From Arcobacter defluvii (GTDB lineage: Bacteria; Campylobacterota; Campylobacteria; Campylobacterales; Arcobacteraceae): a stretch of DNA of 64,000 bases. Below are positions 51,353-60,409 of the stretch, piece by piece. The stretch is taken from the NCBI RefSeq assembly GCF_013201725.1, contig NZ_CP053835.1, forward strand, positions 1,116,001 to 1,180,000, written 5' to 3'. Under the pieces are notes generated by a model, which was not told where the DNA came from, did not search any database, and saw only the letters and a program-made list of their open reading frames with translations. How positions within the stretch are numbered: the stretch's first letter is position 1; every line of letters begins with the position of its first letter. The position numbers and the translations under genes are program-made.

Positions 51353-51406
51353 TTAGGTAGTTTTTCATGATTAAGTAGTTTATTTTTGATTGAAAGAACT
51401 ACCTAA
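51353..51406. promoter_or_regulatory. Long inverted repeat before the DEAD-box helicase gene
   Basis: TTAGGTAGTT (51353-51362) pairs perfectly with AACTACCTAA (51397-51406) around a 34-base region that has a shorter TTTCA/TGAAA pair. Lies in the 260-base gap between divergent genes. It may be a small RNA, a leader, or a protein-binding site; no T-run follows, so it is not a simple terminator. Confidence 0.4.
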
Positions 51407-51571
51407 AGTTATCTAGGGTAGCGTAAATAGTATTAATTACATATTTGTATTTTTTTCTTTTAAATATTTAATATATACAAAAAAATTGGATAATTTTTAA
51501 ATTGCTTGAATAAAGGCAAATAATCATAAAATAGCACAATTCAAATATAACATAATCAAAGGACTTTCTAT

Positions 51572-52798
51572 ATGCCATTTTTAAAACTAAATCTTTTAGC
51601 CCAATTAAATAAATCTTTAGTTGAAAATGATTATATAAATCCTACTTTGATTCAAGAAAAAGTGATTCCTCTTATTTTAGAAAAAAAAGACATCATAGCT
51701 AAAGCACAAACTGGAAGTGGAAAAACAGCAAGTTTTGTTTTACCTCTTCTTCAACTTTGGACAAATGAAAATTATGAAGGAAAAGCAAAAATAAAAGCTT
51801 TGGTTTTAGCTCCAACAAGAGAATTAGCTTTACAAATTTCTTCTAATTTTGAAATGTTTTCAAAATATTTGGCAAAAAAACCAAAAATTGTTAGCGTTAT
51901 TGGTGGTGAAAATCTTGGTCAACAGCTTTTAGATATTCAAAAGGGTTGTGATATTGTAGTTGCAACTACTGGAAGATTGGTTGATATTATAAATAAAAAA
52001 CAATTAGATTTATCAAAATTAGAGTTTTTTATTTTAGATGAAGCTGATAAAATGCTTGATTTAGGTTTTGAAAAGGAATTGGAAATTCTTTTGGAAATGA
52101 TACCAACAAATAGACAAAATCTTCTTTTTTCTGCAACATATCCTACAAAAATTCAGAATATTATTTCAAAAATTACAAAAAAAGCTATTGAAGTATCTAT
52201 TGATGAAATGCCAACTGTACAAAAAATAAATCAAAGAGCAATAGCTGTGAATATTGAGAATAGAAGTCCTCTTTTAAGGTATCTTATATCAACAAATAAC
52301 TGGGAACAAATTTTAGTTTTTATGGCAAATAAAAGAGCTTGCGATAATATTGCTTTTAAATTTAGAAAATATAATTTTGATGCTCTCTCTTTTCACGGTG
52401 ATTTATCTCAAGAAGAAAGAAATGAAACTTTAAAAGATTTCAAAAATAAAAAAATAAAGATTTTATTTGCCACAGATATTGCAGCACGAGGACTTCATAT
52501 AGATGATATAAGTTGTGTTGTAAATTTTGATTTACCAAGAGCAACAGCTGATTATATACATAGAATAGGAAGAACAGGGCGTGCTGGTAAAAGTGGAGAA
52601 GCTATATCTTTTATAGGATTAAAAGATTTTGAGCATTTTGCATTAATTGAAAAAAGATGTAATATTAAGTTAGAAAAAGAACAAATTGAAGGTTTTGAAC
52701 TTATAGGTACACCTCAAAAAATAGAATCTACCGCACCTAAAAAAGGGAAAAGAAAAAGTAAAAAAGATAAACTAAGAGAGCAGAATTTAAAAGATTAA
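51572..52798 (+). CDS. DEAD-box RNA helicase
   Basis: 408 residues, the RhlE/CshA-like core: Q motif (LIQEKVIP), Walker A AQTGSGKT, LAPTRELALQ, DEADKMLDLGF, SAT, and the helicase C motifs LFATDIAARG and HRIGRTGRAG. The C-terminal tail is short and Lys-rich. Unwinds RNA in ribosome assembly or decay. Preceded by AAAGGAC and by a large inverted repeat. Confidence 0.95.
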   Translation: MPFLKLNLLAQLNKSLVENDYINPTLIQEKVIPLILEKKDIIAKAQTGSGKTASFVLPLLQLWTNENYEGKAKIKALVLAPTRELALQISSNFEMFSKYLAKKPKIVSVIGGENLGQQLLDIQKGCDIVVATTGRLVDIINKKQLDLSKLEFFILDEADKMLDLGFEKELEILLEMIPTNRQNLLFSATYPTKIQNIISKITKKAIEVSIDEMPTVQKINQRAIAVNIENRSPLLRYLISTNNWEQILVFMANKRACDNIAFKFRKYNFDALSFHGDLSQEERNETLKDFKNKKIKILFATDIAARGLHIDDISCVVNFDLPRATADYIHRIGRTGRAGKSGEAISFIGLKDFEHFALIEKRCNIKLEKEQIEGFELIGTPQKIESTAPKKGKRKSKKDKLREQNLKD

Positions 52799-52803
52799 TT
52801 CTT

Positions 52804-54900
52804 TTAAATTAATTTCTCAGGCTCGTGTAAATAATATCCTTGTGAATAATCAATATCTAATTTTTTAACACATTCATATACTTCTTTGTTATGTACAAAT
52901 TCAGCTACTGTTTTTATATTTAAAGCTTTTGCAAAAGTTACAATAGTTTCAACTGTTAGTTCTAAATTTTTATCTAAATGAATATTTTTTATTAAAGAAC
53001 CATCAATTTTAATAATATCAATATCAAGTTTGATTGTATATTCAAAGTTTGAGTAACCAGTACCAAAATCATCAATTGCTATTTTACAACCTATTTTTTT
53101 TGCATTTATTATAAAATTATTTACTTCTTGAAACTCTTCAATACCTTCTGATTCTACAATTTCAAAGGTGATTTGCTTTGCAGTTTTTGTTTTTGAAATA
53201 GTATTAAAAATTGAGTTCATTGTATAACTATCTTTTAAATCTTCTAAAGTTAAGTTTAGAGTAAATTCAATATTCGTATCTTTAAAATAATTACAAGCTT
53301 TTTTTACTAATTTTCTTGTCATTGATAGATAAAGTTTTGCTTTTTTCGATGCTTCTAAAAATCTAAAAGGTGATAATATAGTTCCATCTTCAAGTTGTAT
53401 TCTCATCAATGTTTCATATTTTATTTCATTTGTTTTGTTATTTACTATTTTTTGTCCATATACTAAAAGATTGTCTTTTAAAAGAGCATTTCTTAGATTT
53501 TTGATTAGTTGCCTATTTTCTTTTAGTTTGTCGTAAATATTCATATTTTCATCTAAAAATAAGATATTTTTATTGTTTTCTTTTGCAACACGAAGTGCAA
53601 ATTCTGCTCTTGTTAATAAATTATCACTAATAAGTTCATTACTACATGTACAAGCAACACCAATTGAAATAGTTAAATAAAAATTATTTTCATTTACATG
53701 TATTGGTTCAAAATTTATATTTTTTAATAGAGTATTACAAACTTTTTTTAATTCATTTAAAGAAAAATTTCCAAAAGCTAAAAATACAAAAATATCATTT
53801 GAAATTCTATAAATATTTAAATTTGTAGATTTATATTTTAGTAAATTGTTAGCAAACTCTTTTAATAGTAAATCACCTATTTCAAAGCCATAAAAATCAT
53901 TTATATTTCTAAATCTATCTATGTTAATTATTGCTATTTTAGGATTAATTAAGGTCTTTAAATCTTTTAATAATTTTTGTCTATTGTCTAATGATGTAAG
54001 TTCATCTAAAAATTGTTCTTGAATGATTTTTTCTTTTTCAAAAAGCTGAGTTATATCATGTCTAATTGCAATATATTCAAGAATATTATGGTTATTATCC
54101 ATAATTGGAATTATTGTTGTATCAACATAATAAGGTTCACCATCTTTTCTTTTATTGGTAATTATCCCTCTAAATATCTCTTTATTTAATAGAGTATTCC
54201 ACATATCTTTGAAAAATTCTTTTGTCATACTTGGATGACGAATGATATTGTGACTTTTACCTATAAGTTCTTCTTTTTTATATCCAGAAATCTCACAAAA
54301 TCTATCATTTACAAAAGTAATAATTCCCTTATTATTTGCTTTTGAGACAATAGAACTCTCATCAATAGCATTTTTGTATTCATTTAATAAAAAAAGTGTA
54401 TCTAAAAGTTTTTCTTTATCAACATCACTATTTTCAATAATTTCGTTAATTTTATGTATATATTCTCTTTTTTGAGATATTAAGATATTTTGTTTTTCTA
54501 ACTCTTTTTCTAATCTTTTTATTTCATCTAGTTTTTTCCATTTTGCAAAAAAAACTTCTCTTCCTTGAAATATTATCTTTTTTAAAAATGTTTCAACATA
54601 AAAATTTTCATTTTTGATTGTTTTATGCAACCATTCAAATTTTATAAAATCTTTTTCTTGGCACTCATTTAAAAGGTTTTGAAATTTAATAGATGAAACT
54701 TGATTATCTGCTTGATATAAAGGAGAAATTTGAGAATGATGCATAGATTTTATATCATTTTTTGATAATAAACCAAGCGTTTCAATAGCAGATTGATTAC
54801 ATTCTATAAAATAATCTTTATCAAAGATAATTATTGGATCATCACAAAATTCAAAGATATTTTTATAGAAATAATCCTTCTCAAACATTAATTTCTCCAT
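52804..54900 (-). CDS. PAS-PAS-GGDEF-EAL sensory protein
   Basis: 698 residues: a PAS-like N-terminus (about 10-130), a coiled coil, a second PAS (about 185-300, VNDRFCEISGYKKEELIGK), a GGDEF domain (about 300-450) in which the signature reads SNDIF rather than GGDEF, and an EAL domain (about 455-698) with the variant ETLMR, DDFGTGYSNF and KIDG. The cyclase is probably inactive; the EAL part keeps most metal-binding acidic residues, so it may degrade cyclic di-GMP. Third gene of a sensory operon with an MCP and PAS protein. Confidence 0.9.
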   Translation of the reverse strand: MEKLMFEKDYFYKNIFEFCDDPIIIFDKDYFIECNQSAIETLGLLSKNDIKSMHHSQISPLYQADNQVSSIKFQNLLNECQEKDFIKFEWLHKTIKNENFYVETFLKKIIFQGREVFFAKWKKLDEIKRLEKELEKQNILISQKREYIHKINEIIENSDVDKEKLLDTLFLLNEYKNAIDESSIVSKANNKGIITFVNDRFCEISGYKKEELIGKSHNIIRHPSMTKEFFKDMWNTLLNKEIFRGIITNKRKDGEPYYVDTTIIPIMDNNHNILEYIAIRHDITQLFEKEKIIQEQFLDELTSLDNRQKLLKDLKTLINPKIAIINIDRFRNINDFYGFEIGDLLLKEFANNLLKYKSTNLNIYRISNDIFVFLAFGNFSLNELKKVCNTLLKNINFEPIHVNENNFYLTISIGVACTCSNELISDNLLTRAEFALRVAKENNKNILFLDENMNIYDKLKENRQLIKNLRNALLKDNLLVYGQKIVNNKTNEIKYETLMRIQLEDGTILSPFRFLEASKKAKLYLSMTRKLVKKACNYFKDTNIEFTLNLTLEDLKDSYTMNSIFNTISKTKTAKQITFEIVESEGIEEFQEVNNFIINAKKIGCKIAIDDFGTGYSNFEYTIKLDIDIIKIDGSLIKNIHLDKNLELTVETIVTFAKALNIKTVAEFVHNKEVYECVKKLDIDYSQGYYLHEPEKLI

Positions 54901-54934
54901 TTTTTTATAAGTATTAATTATATAATTAATTGAT

Positions 54935-55336
54935 TTAATTTTCTTCTTTTTTTAATTCTTTATATGTTTCTATTGTTTTTATTATTTCATCTTGTGTAGC
55001 TTTTCTTCTACAAGAAAGATAACCTTTTTCTCCATCACAAGATTCAAAAGGATAAATAGTTGCATATACCCAATAGTATCCCCCCTTTTTAGTAGAGTTT
55101 TTTACATACCCTGTCCAAATTTCTCCTTTTTTTATAGTTTCCCATAAATTTTTAAAAGCAATTTTTGGCATATCTTTATGTCTCACCATATTATGAGGTT
55201 TACCTATTAATTCATTTATATCATATTCTGCGATTTTACAAAAATCATCATTTGCAAATTGAATAATTCCTTTTTCATTAGTTTCACTAACTAAAAAAGC
55301 ATAATCATCTAAAATAGTCTCTTTTTCATTAATCAT
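54935..55336 (-). CDS. Single-PAS protein (CetB/Aer-like)
   Basis: 133 residues, one PAS domain with the aerotaxis pattern: FANDDFCKIAEYDINELIGK, then HNMVRHKDMPKIAFKNLW and IKKGEIWTGYVKN, as in Aer and CetB, which bind FAD and sense redox. It lies between an MCP and a GGDEF-EAL gene, all in one direction. The pairing with a PAS-less MCP resembles CetA/CetB energy-taxis receptors in Campylobacter. Flavin binding is inferred. Confidence 0.82.
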   Translation of the reverse strand: MINEKETILDDYAFLVSETNEKGIIQFANDDFCKIAEYDINELIGKPHNMVRHKDMPKIAFKNLWETIKKGEIWTGYVKNSTKKGGYYWVYATIYPFESCDGEKGYLSCRRKATQDEIIKTIETYKELKKEEN

Positions 55337-55345
55337 TTTTGACCT

Positions 55346-56734
55346 TTAAAATTTTTTTATTTTTGCTTGATTTACTAAATTTTGTGCTAATGTATTTACA
55401 TTTATAGATATTTCTGAGAGATTTTCTGATTCTTTTGCATTTTCTTGTGTCAATTTTTCCATAGAGATAATTGCTTGATTAATTTGCTCTATACCATTTA
55501 TTTGTTTTTTGTTTGAATTATTAACCTGATGAATTATCTCAATTGTATCTGAAATCTTTTCATATAACTTTTCATAATCAGTTATCATATTATTTGAAAT
55601 ATTTTTCCCATTATTAGCTTTTGTTGTTGCATCTTCAACAAGTATTTTTATTTCTTTAGCTGCTTGAGCACTTCTTGAAGCTAAATTTCTTACTTCTGAA
55701 GCAACAACAGCAAATCCTTTTCCAGCTTCACCGGCAGTTGCTGCTTCAACAGCTGCATTAAGTGAAAGAATATTTGTTTGAAATGCAATTTGGTCAATAA
55801 CTATAATTGCTTCATTTATTGCATGAACTTTTTGATTTATTTCGTCCATTGATAAAACAGTTTGATTTGCTAGTTTTTGACCTTTTGTAACAGAATTTTT
55901 TACTTCATTTCCTAATAAAGTCATCTTTTCATATTCTAAACCGTTGTTTTTACTAATTTGAGTAATACTTTCTATTGAACTAGAAGTCTCCTCAATTGAA
56001 GTAGCTTGTTCATTTGTTTTAATAGATAAGTTCTTCATAGATTCTTTTAAAATTTCAGAATTTTTTTCTAGTTCCTTTCCATTTTCAGAATTTTGTTTTG
56101 CATTATTTGCTAATACAGTTCCTAACATATTAATTCCATCAACGACAGTTTTTAATCTAGCTTCAATATCTTTATTTAAGATAATCTTTTTTGTAAAGTT
56201 ATCATTTGTATATTCATTTGTTACATCTTGGATATCTGCAAAAGTATTTTCTAAAGAATCTAAAGTTTTATTAATGCTATTTTTTAAAGTATAAATGATT
56301 GGATTTTTTGTATTTTGTTTAACTCTACATCTAAAAATACCTTTTTTTATTTTGTCAAATACTAAAATCATTTCACCAATAATTTTCATATCCATTTTTA
56401 AATTTGTATCAAAATCTTTTATAGCCTTATATAGATCTTCGTTGCTTTTTGAAAATTCATTTTTGTTAGTATTCAATTTTATATTGATTTTATTTTCTTT
56501 AAAAAAAATAAAATTAATAAAGTTATTTAGATTATCATTTATAAAATTTATATTTCTAGAAAATTCTTTCCAAAAAATAAAGTTTACTAAACAAACTATT
56601 ATTATAAATAAAAAGATAAGAAATGAAACAAAATATAAATTAGCTATATCTGATAAAAATATGCTTAGTACACTAAATAAAAAAAATAAAACAAGTATAA
56701 AATTATTTATTATAAGTCTGTTTTTTAAATTCAT
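55346..56734 (-). CDS. Methyl-accepting chemotaxis protein (CetA-like)
   Basis: 462 residues. Two N-terminal membrane segments (about 8-30 and 34-54) with almost no periplasmic loop, then a HAMP-like and coiled region and the signalling tip [35 protein letters not shown]. The lack of a sensing domain, and the separate PAS gene next to it, fit a bipartite energy-taxis receptor. It is the first gene of the operon and faces two XRE operators. Confidence 0.88.
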   Translation of the reverse strand: MNLKNRLIINNFILVLFFLFSVLSIFLSDIANLYFVSFLIFLFIIIVCLVNFIFWKEFSRNINFINDNLNNFINFIFFKENKINIKLNTNKNEFSKSNEDLYKAIKDFDTNLKMDMKIIGEMILVFDKIKKGIFRCRVKQNTKNPIIYTLKNSINKTLDSLENTFADIQDVTNEYTNDNFTKKIILNKDIEARLKTVVDGINMLGTVLANNAKQNSENGKELEKNSEILKESMKNLSIKTNEQATSIEETSSSIESITQISKNNGLEYEKMTLLGNEVKNSVTKGQKLANQTVLSMDEINQKVHAINEAIIVIDQIAFQTNILSLNAAVEAATAGEAGKGFAVVASEVRNLASRSAQAAKEIKILVEDATTKANNGKNISNNMITDYEKLYEKISDTIEIIHQVNNSNKKQINGIEQINQAIISMEKLTQENAKESENLSEISINVNTLAQNLVNQAKIKKF

Positions 56735-56742
56735 AATTCTCC

Positions 56743-56814
56743 TATAGGAATGATTTCTGTAGAGAATTGTAGTTAAGTTATTTTTAAAATATCCTTATAG
56801 AAATAATTTCTATA
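56743..56814. promoter_or_regulatory. Two palindromic operators between the MCP and XRE genes
   Basis: TATAGAAATAATTTCTATA (56796-56814) is a perfect 19-bp palindrome; TATAGGAATGATTTCTGTA (56743-56761) is a 16-of-19 match. They lie between divergent genes, one beside each start, so the XRE protein encoded at 56824 likely represses both directions. Confidence 0.7.
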
Positions 56815-56823
56815 GGAATAATA

Positions 56824-57084
56824 ATGTTGAATTTGCCAGAAATAGCCACTGAAGAAGAAATAAATATCTTTTTTGAACAAATATCAAGAAATGTAAAAAG
56901 ATTACGTATAGAAAGAAAGTTTAGTCAACTAGAAGTTGCATTATCCATAGGTCAGAAATCTTCAGGATTTTATGCTAATACAGAAAATAATGCTCATAAT
57001 AAGCATTTTAATTTAGTACATTTATATAAGTTATCAAAATTATTTGAAGTGTCAATTGAAGAGTTTTTTAAAGAGATAAAATAA
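56824..57084 (+). CDS. XRE-family transcriptional regulator
   Basis: 86 residues with a standard Xre/Cro HTH: VKRLRIERKFSQLEVALSIG then a recognition helix containing KSSGFYANTENN, and VHLYKLSKLFEVSIEEFFKE as the last helices. It is monocistronic and divergent from the MCP-PAS-GGDEF operon. The two palindromes between them should be its sites; it is expected to control that operon and itself. Confidence 0.85.
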   Translation: MLNLPEIATEEEINIFFEQISRNVKRLRIERKFSQLEVALSIGQKSSGFYANTENNAHNKHFNLVHLYKLSKLFEVSIEEFFKEIK

Positions 57085-57113
57085 AAATATAAAAAAAGTT
57101 TTACTTTATAAAT

Positions 57114-57851
57114 TTAAATTGTTTTATAAATCATAATTATTAAAACACCAATACTTAAAAGTAAAACATATTTTTTATATGAAGTTGCTTTTACGAGATG
57201 TTTTGCTTTTATTCCAAAATATACTCCAATAAGTGAAGCAATACCTATGATAGTTCCTTCATGGTAAAGCATTAATCCTTGTATTGATTGAGAAATAAAA
57301 CCAGCTATTGAAGAAAAAATTACAAAAAATAGACCTAAAGAAGTTGCTATTTTTAAATCATATCTTAAAAATCCAACTAAAATTGGAGCTAAAATTATTG
57401 AACCACCAATACCAATACTCATAGCAATTGCACCAATAAAGAAACCTATAATAAAAAGAACAATTCTATGTTGTTCTTTTGTATCTTCATTTGTTCTTTC
57501 AGCAGGAGAATAAAATATTCTGATTATTGAGAAAATTAAAACAGCAATAAATACATATTGTAAAAATTCATTAGTGACATTTTTTACTATAAATCCACTT
57601 TGAAGACCTCCTACAAAGCCTCCTAGACCTATAATAAGTCCATCTTTTAAAACATTTTTAGCTTTTTTTACATTTAAAAAAGAGCCATAGATTGAAGAAA
57701 AAACCATTTGCATAATAGATATAGCTACAGCTTCTTTCATAACAAAACCAGCTAATACAAGTATAGGAACAAGTATCGTTCCTCCCCCAATTCCAAAAAA
57801 ACCAGACATAAATCCCGCAATCAATCCAAACGAGAAAAGCTCAAATATCAA
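57114..57851 (-). CDS. TauE/SafE-family membrane exporter
   Basis: 245 residues, about eight membrane helices. The repeats GLIAGFMSGFFGIGGGTILV and GFFIGAIAMSIGIGGSIILA carry the TauE/SafE signature (GIGGG, GIGGS). Family members export sulfite, sulfonates or organic anions. It follows cysE with a 2-base gap at the end of the large reverse operon, so a role around sulfur metabolism is plausible, not shown. Confidence 0.85.
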   Translation of the reverse strand: MIFELFSFGLIAGFMSGFFGIGGGTILVPILVLAGFVMKEAVAISIMQMVFSSIYGSFLNVKKAKNVLKDGLIIGLGGFVGGLQSGFIVKNVTNEFLQYVFIAVLIFSIIRIFYSPAERTNEDTKEQHRIVLFIIGFFIGAIAMSIGIGGSIILAPILVGFLRYDLKIATSLGLFFVIFSSIAGFISQSIQGLMLYHEGTIIGIASLIGVYFGIKAKHLVKATSYKKYVLLLSIGVLIIMIYKTI

Positions 57852-57853
57852 AA

Positions 57854-58606
57854 TTAAGCCTTTTTGATTGAATTCATTGCTTCAATAAAATTATTATAAT
57901 CTGTTTCAAGTTTTTCATCTTTTTCACTTACATCAATACCATCTTCTTCTTTTAATGCAACTTCAAGAACATGGATTCTTTCTAGTAAGTATTTAAACAT
58001 CTCTTTATTGATATCTGGTAAATCACCATGAGCTAATTTACAATTTTTATTATCTTTTTTGATAATCTTAGCAGGAACTCCAACAGCTGTTGAATTTTCA
58101 GGTACATCACAAACTACAACTGAATTTGCTCCAATTTTTGAGTTTTGTCCAATAGTGATATTTCCTAAAACTTTTGCTCCACTTCCTATAACAACATTCG
58201 ATTTTATAGTGGGATGTCGTTTACCTTTGTTTAAACTAACTCCTCCAAGAGTTACTCCTTGGTAAATTAGAACATCATCTTCAACAATAGTTGTTGCACC
58301 AATTACAACTCCAATTGCATGATCAATAAAAACTCTTCTTCCAATAGTTGCAGCTGGATGTATATCAGTTTTTGTAAAAAGAGAGCAGATTCCTACAAGT
58401 GCTCGTGCTAATTTTTTCCAACCATTATTATAAAGCCTATTTGCTATTCTATGATTGATAATAGCCCAAACACCTGGATAATTAAAAAATAATTCAAAAC
58501 TTGAATCAAGTGCTGGGTCATTTAACTTTGGAACAGAAAAATCTTCTTTTATCTGTTGCCATAAAGAGATATTTTCTATATTTCCATTTATTTCATCATT
58601 CGTCAT
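57854..58606 (-). CDS. cysE: Serine O-acetyltransferase
   Basis: 250 residues. CysE transfers acetyl from acetyl-CoA to L-serine, the first step of cysteine synthesis. The N-terminal helical part (PGVWAIINHRIANRLYNNGW) is followed by the left-handed beta helix with HPAATIGRRVFIDHAIGVVI, GVTLGGVSLNKGKRHPTIK and GAKVLGNITIGQNSKIGANS. The catalytic His lies in IDHAIG. Overlaps speA by 11 bases. Somewhat longer than the minimal enzyme because of a charged C-terminal tail. Confidence 0.93.
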   Translation of the reverse strand: MTNDEINGNIENISLWQQIKEDFSVPKLNDPALDSSFELFFNYPGVWAIINHRIANRLYNNGWKKLARALVGICSLFTKTDIHPAATIGRRVFIDHAIGVVIGATTIVEDDVLIYQGVTLGGVSLNKGKRHPTIKSNVVIGSGAKVLGNITIGQNSKIGANSVVVCDVPENSTAVGVPAKIIKKDNKNCKLAHGDLPDINKEMFKYLLERIHVLEVALKEEDGIDVSEKDEKLETDYNNFIEAMNSIKKA

Positions 58607-60407
58607 AATAACTCCATATAGTTTTTAAGTAACTGTTTTCATTTAGATATTTTTCTAAAACATTATAAGTTTCTTTAGATAAATGCTTTCCTAAAATAGA
58701 TCTAATCTCACTTGTATCATAATCAATATCTTCTAGAATATCTATAATCTTTTGAGATTCAAGTATTTTTTCAAGTATTACTTTCCCATCTTTAAATACT
58801 ATATTTACTTCAGTTGGGTGAGAGAATAGATTATGTTTCATTCCTAATGTATCTTGATAAGCACCAACATTAAAAAATCCTAAAAAATAGTCTTCTTGAT
58901 TTAAGTTTACATCATGTAAGTAAAGAGGTTTTTTTAAATCAAATGGCAATTCTCCATCACTATCACAAGTAATATCCCATAAACAAGCACTTCTTGTTGG
59001 ATTTTTATCTAAGTGAGTTATTGGCATTATTGGGAACTCTTGATCAATACCCCAATAATCAGGTAAAGATTGGAATAAAGAGAAGTTTAATAGATATTTT
59101 TCTTGAATATTTTCATCAAGTTTTTTTAATTCTTCATAATCATCTATTTGAAGTAAAGATATAGCTTTTTTAATAATTTGATGAGTTAAAATTTCAGCAT
59201 TTGATCTATCTTGTAAATCAATATATCCTAAATCAAATAAAGTTAAAAGTGATTCCATATGATCAATACTATCGTGCATAAATTCATATGCAGTTTTTTT
59301 ACTCATATCATTAAATAATTCATGTAATTCTTGTATTAATGGAGGATTTTCTTCTTTTAATTTTAGATGATCTAATTCGTATTCTGCTGAGAATAGTTCA
59401 AGTACAGGAGTTATTAAAACTGTAGATGCTGCACTTATAAATCTTCCAGATTCTGTAAAAATATTTGGTTCATCAACACCTTTTTGTTTTGCAATTTCTT
59501 TTAATGTAAAGACAACATCATTTGAAAACTCAGAAAGAGAATAAAACCTTGTTCTTTCATAAGCACTGTATTCAACAGCTAACCCACCACCAATATTGAT
59601 AGAAGATAAATTTATTGCTCCTAAATTTTTAAGCTCAGCATATATATGTCCTGATTCTCTTAAAGCTTTTTTTAGTGGTTTAATTGAATTCATAGCAGAA
59701 CCAATATGGAAATGAATCATTGTTAAATATTTAACTAAATCATTTTCTTCCATTAATTCATAAGCTTCAAGTATTTCTGTTGAAGTTAATCCAAATTTAG
59801 AGTTAATTCCTCCACTTTTTGCCCATAAACCACTTCCACCACTATGCAGTCTTACTCTTAATCCTATATTTGGACAAGCTAGTTTTGATTCTTTAAATAC
59901 TTCAACAATCATTTCAAGTTCATTTAAACCTTCAATAATAATTGTTATATTATGTCCCATACTTTTTGCAATAAAACATAAATGAATCATCTCTTTATCT
60001 TTAAATCCATTTATAGTGATAGGCGAACCAATATTATTATATGTCATAGCAATAATTAATTCAGCTTTACTTCCAGCTTCTAGTCCATAATTATACTCTT
60101 TCCCTACACTTACAAGTGGATGAATAAAATTTGGTAATTGATTTACTTTTAAAGGGAAAACAGCATTGAATTTTCCTTTATAATCGTACTCTTTAATACT
60201 TGAATTAAAAGTGGTATATAATGTAGTTATCTGCTTTTCTGTGATATGTGGAAATCTCAATAATAAAGGACCTTTAAAATCCTGTTTTCTAATATCTTTA
60301 ACAATAGATATCAATGAAGGTTTGCAATCAAAATTAACTTTTGCAACACCGTCTTCAATAATAAAATTACCATCACTCCAGATGTCTATACCATAATTGT
60401 TGTTCAC
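58596..60407 (-). CDS. speA: Biosynthetic arginine decarboxylase
   Basis: 603 residues, a fold-III PLP enzyme. It decarboxylates arginine to agmatine for spermidine synthesis. The PLP lysine is in FNAVFPLKVNQLP (about 94), SGGSGLWAKSGG and INIGGGLAV form the phosphate-binding region, and DITCDSDGELPFDLKK the catalytic Cys/Asp loop. Normal length for Campylobacterota SpeA. Sits between hisS and cysE in a dense operon. Confidence 0.93.
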   Translation of the reverse strand: MNNNYGIDIWSDGNFIIEDGVAKVNFDCKPSLISIVKDIRKQDFKGPLLLRFPHITEKQITTLYTTFNSSIKEYDYKGKFNAVFPLKVNQLPNFIHPLVSVGKEYNYGLEAGSKAELIIAMTYNNIGSPITINGFKDKEMIHLCFIAKSMGHNITIIIEGLNELEMIVEVFKESKLACPNIGLRVRLHSGGSGLWAKSGGINSKFGLTSTEILEAYELMEENDLVKYLTMIHFHIGSAMNSIKPLKKALRESGHIYAELKNLGAINLSSINIGGGLAVEYSAYERTRFYSLSEFSNDVVFTLKEIAKQKGVDEPNIFTESGRFISAASTVLITPVLELFSAEYELDHLKLKEENPPLIQELHELFNDMSKKTAYEFMHDSIDHMESLLTLFDLGYIDLQDRSNAEILTHQIIKKAISLLQIDDYEELKKLDENIQEKYLLNFSLFQSLPDYWGIDQEFPIMPITHLDKNPTRSACLWDITCDSDGELPFDLKKPLYLHDVNLNQEDYFLGFFNVGAYQDTLGMKHNLFSHPTEVNIVFKDGKVILEKILESQKIIDILEDIDYDTSEIRSILGKHLSKETYNVLEKYLNENSYLKTIWSYYDE

Positions 60408-60409
60408 TG

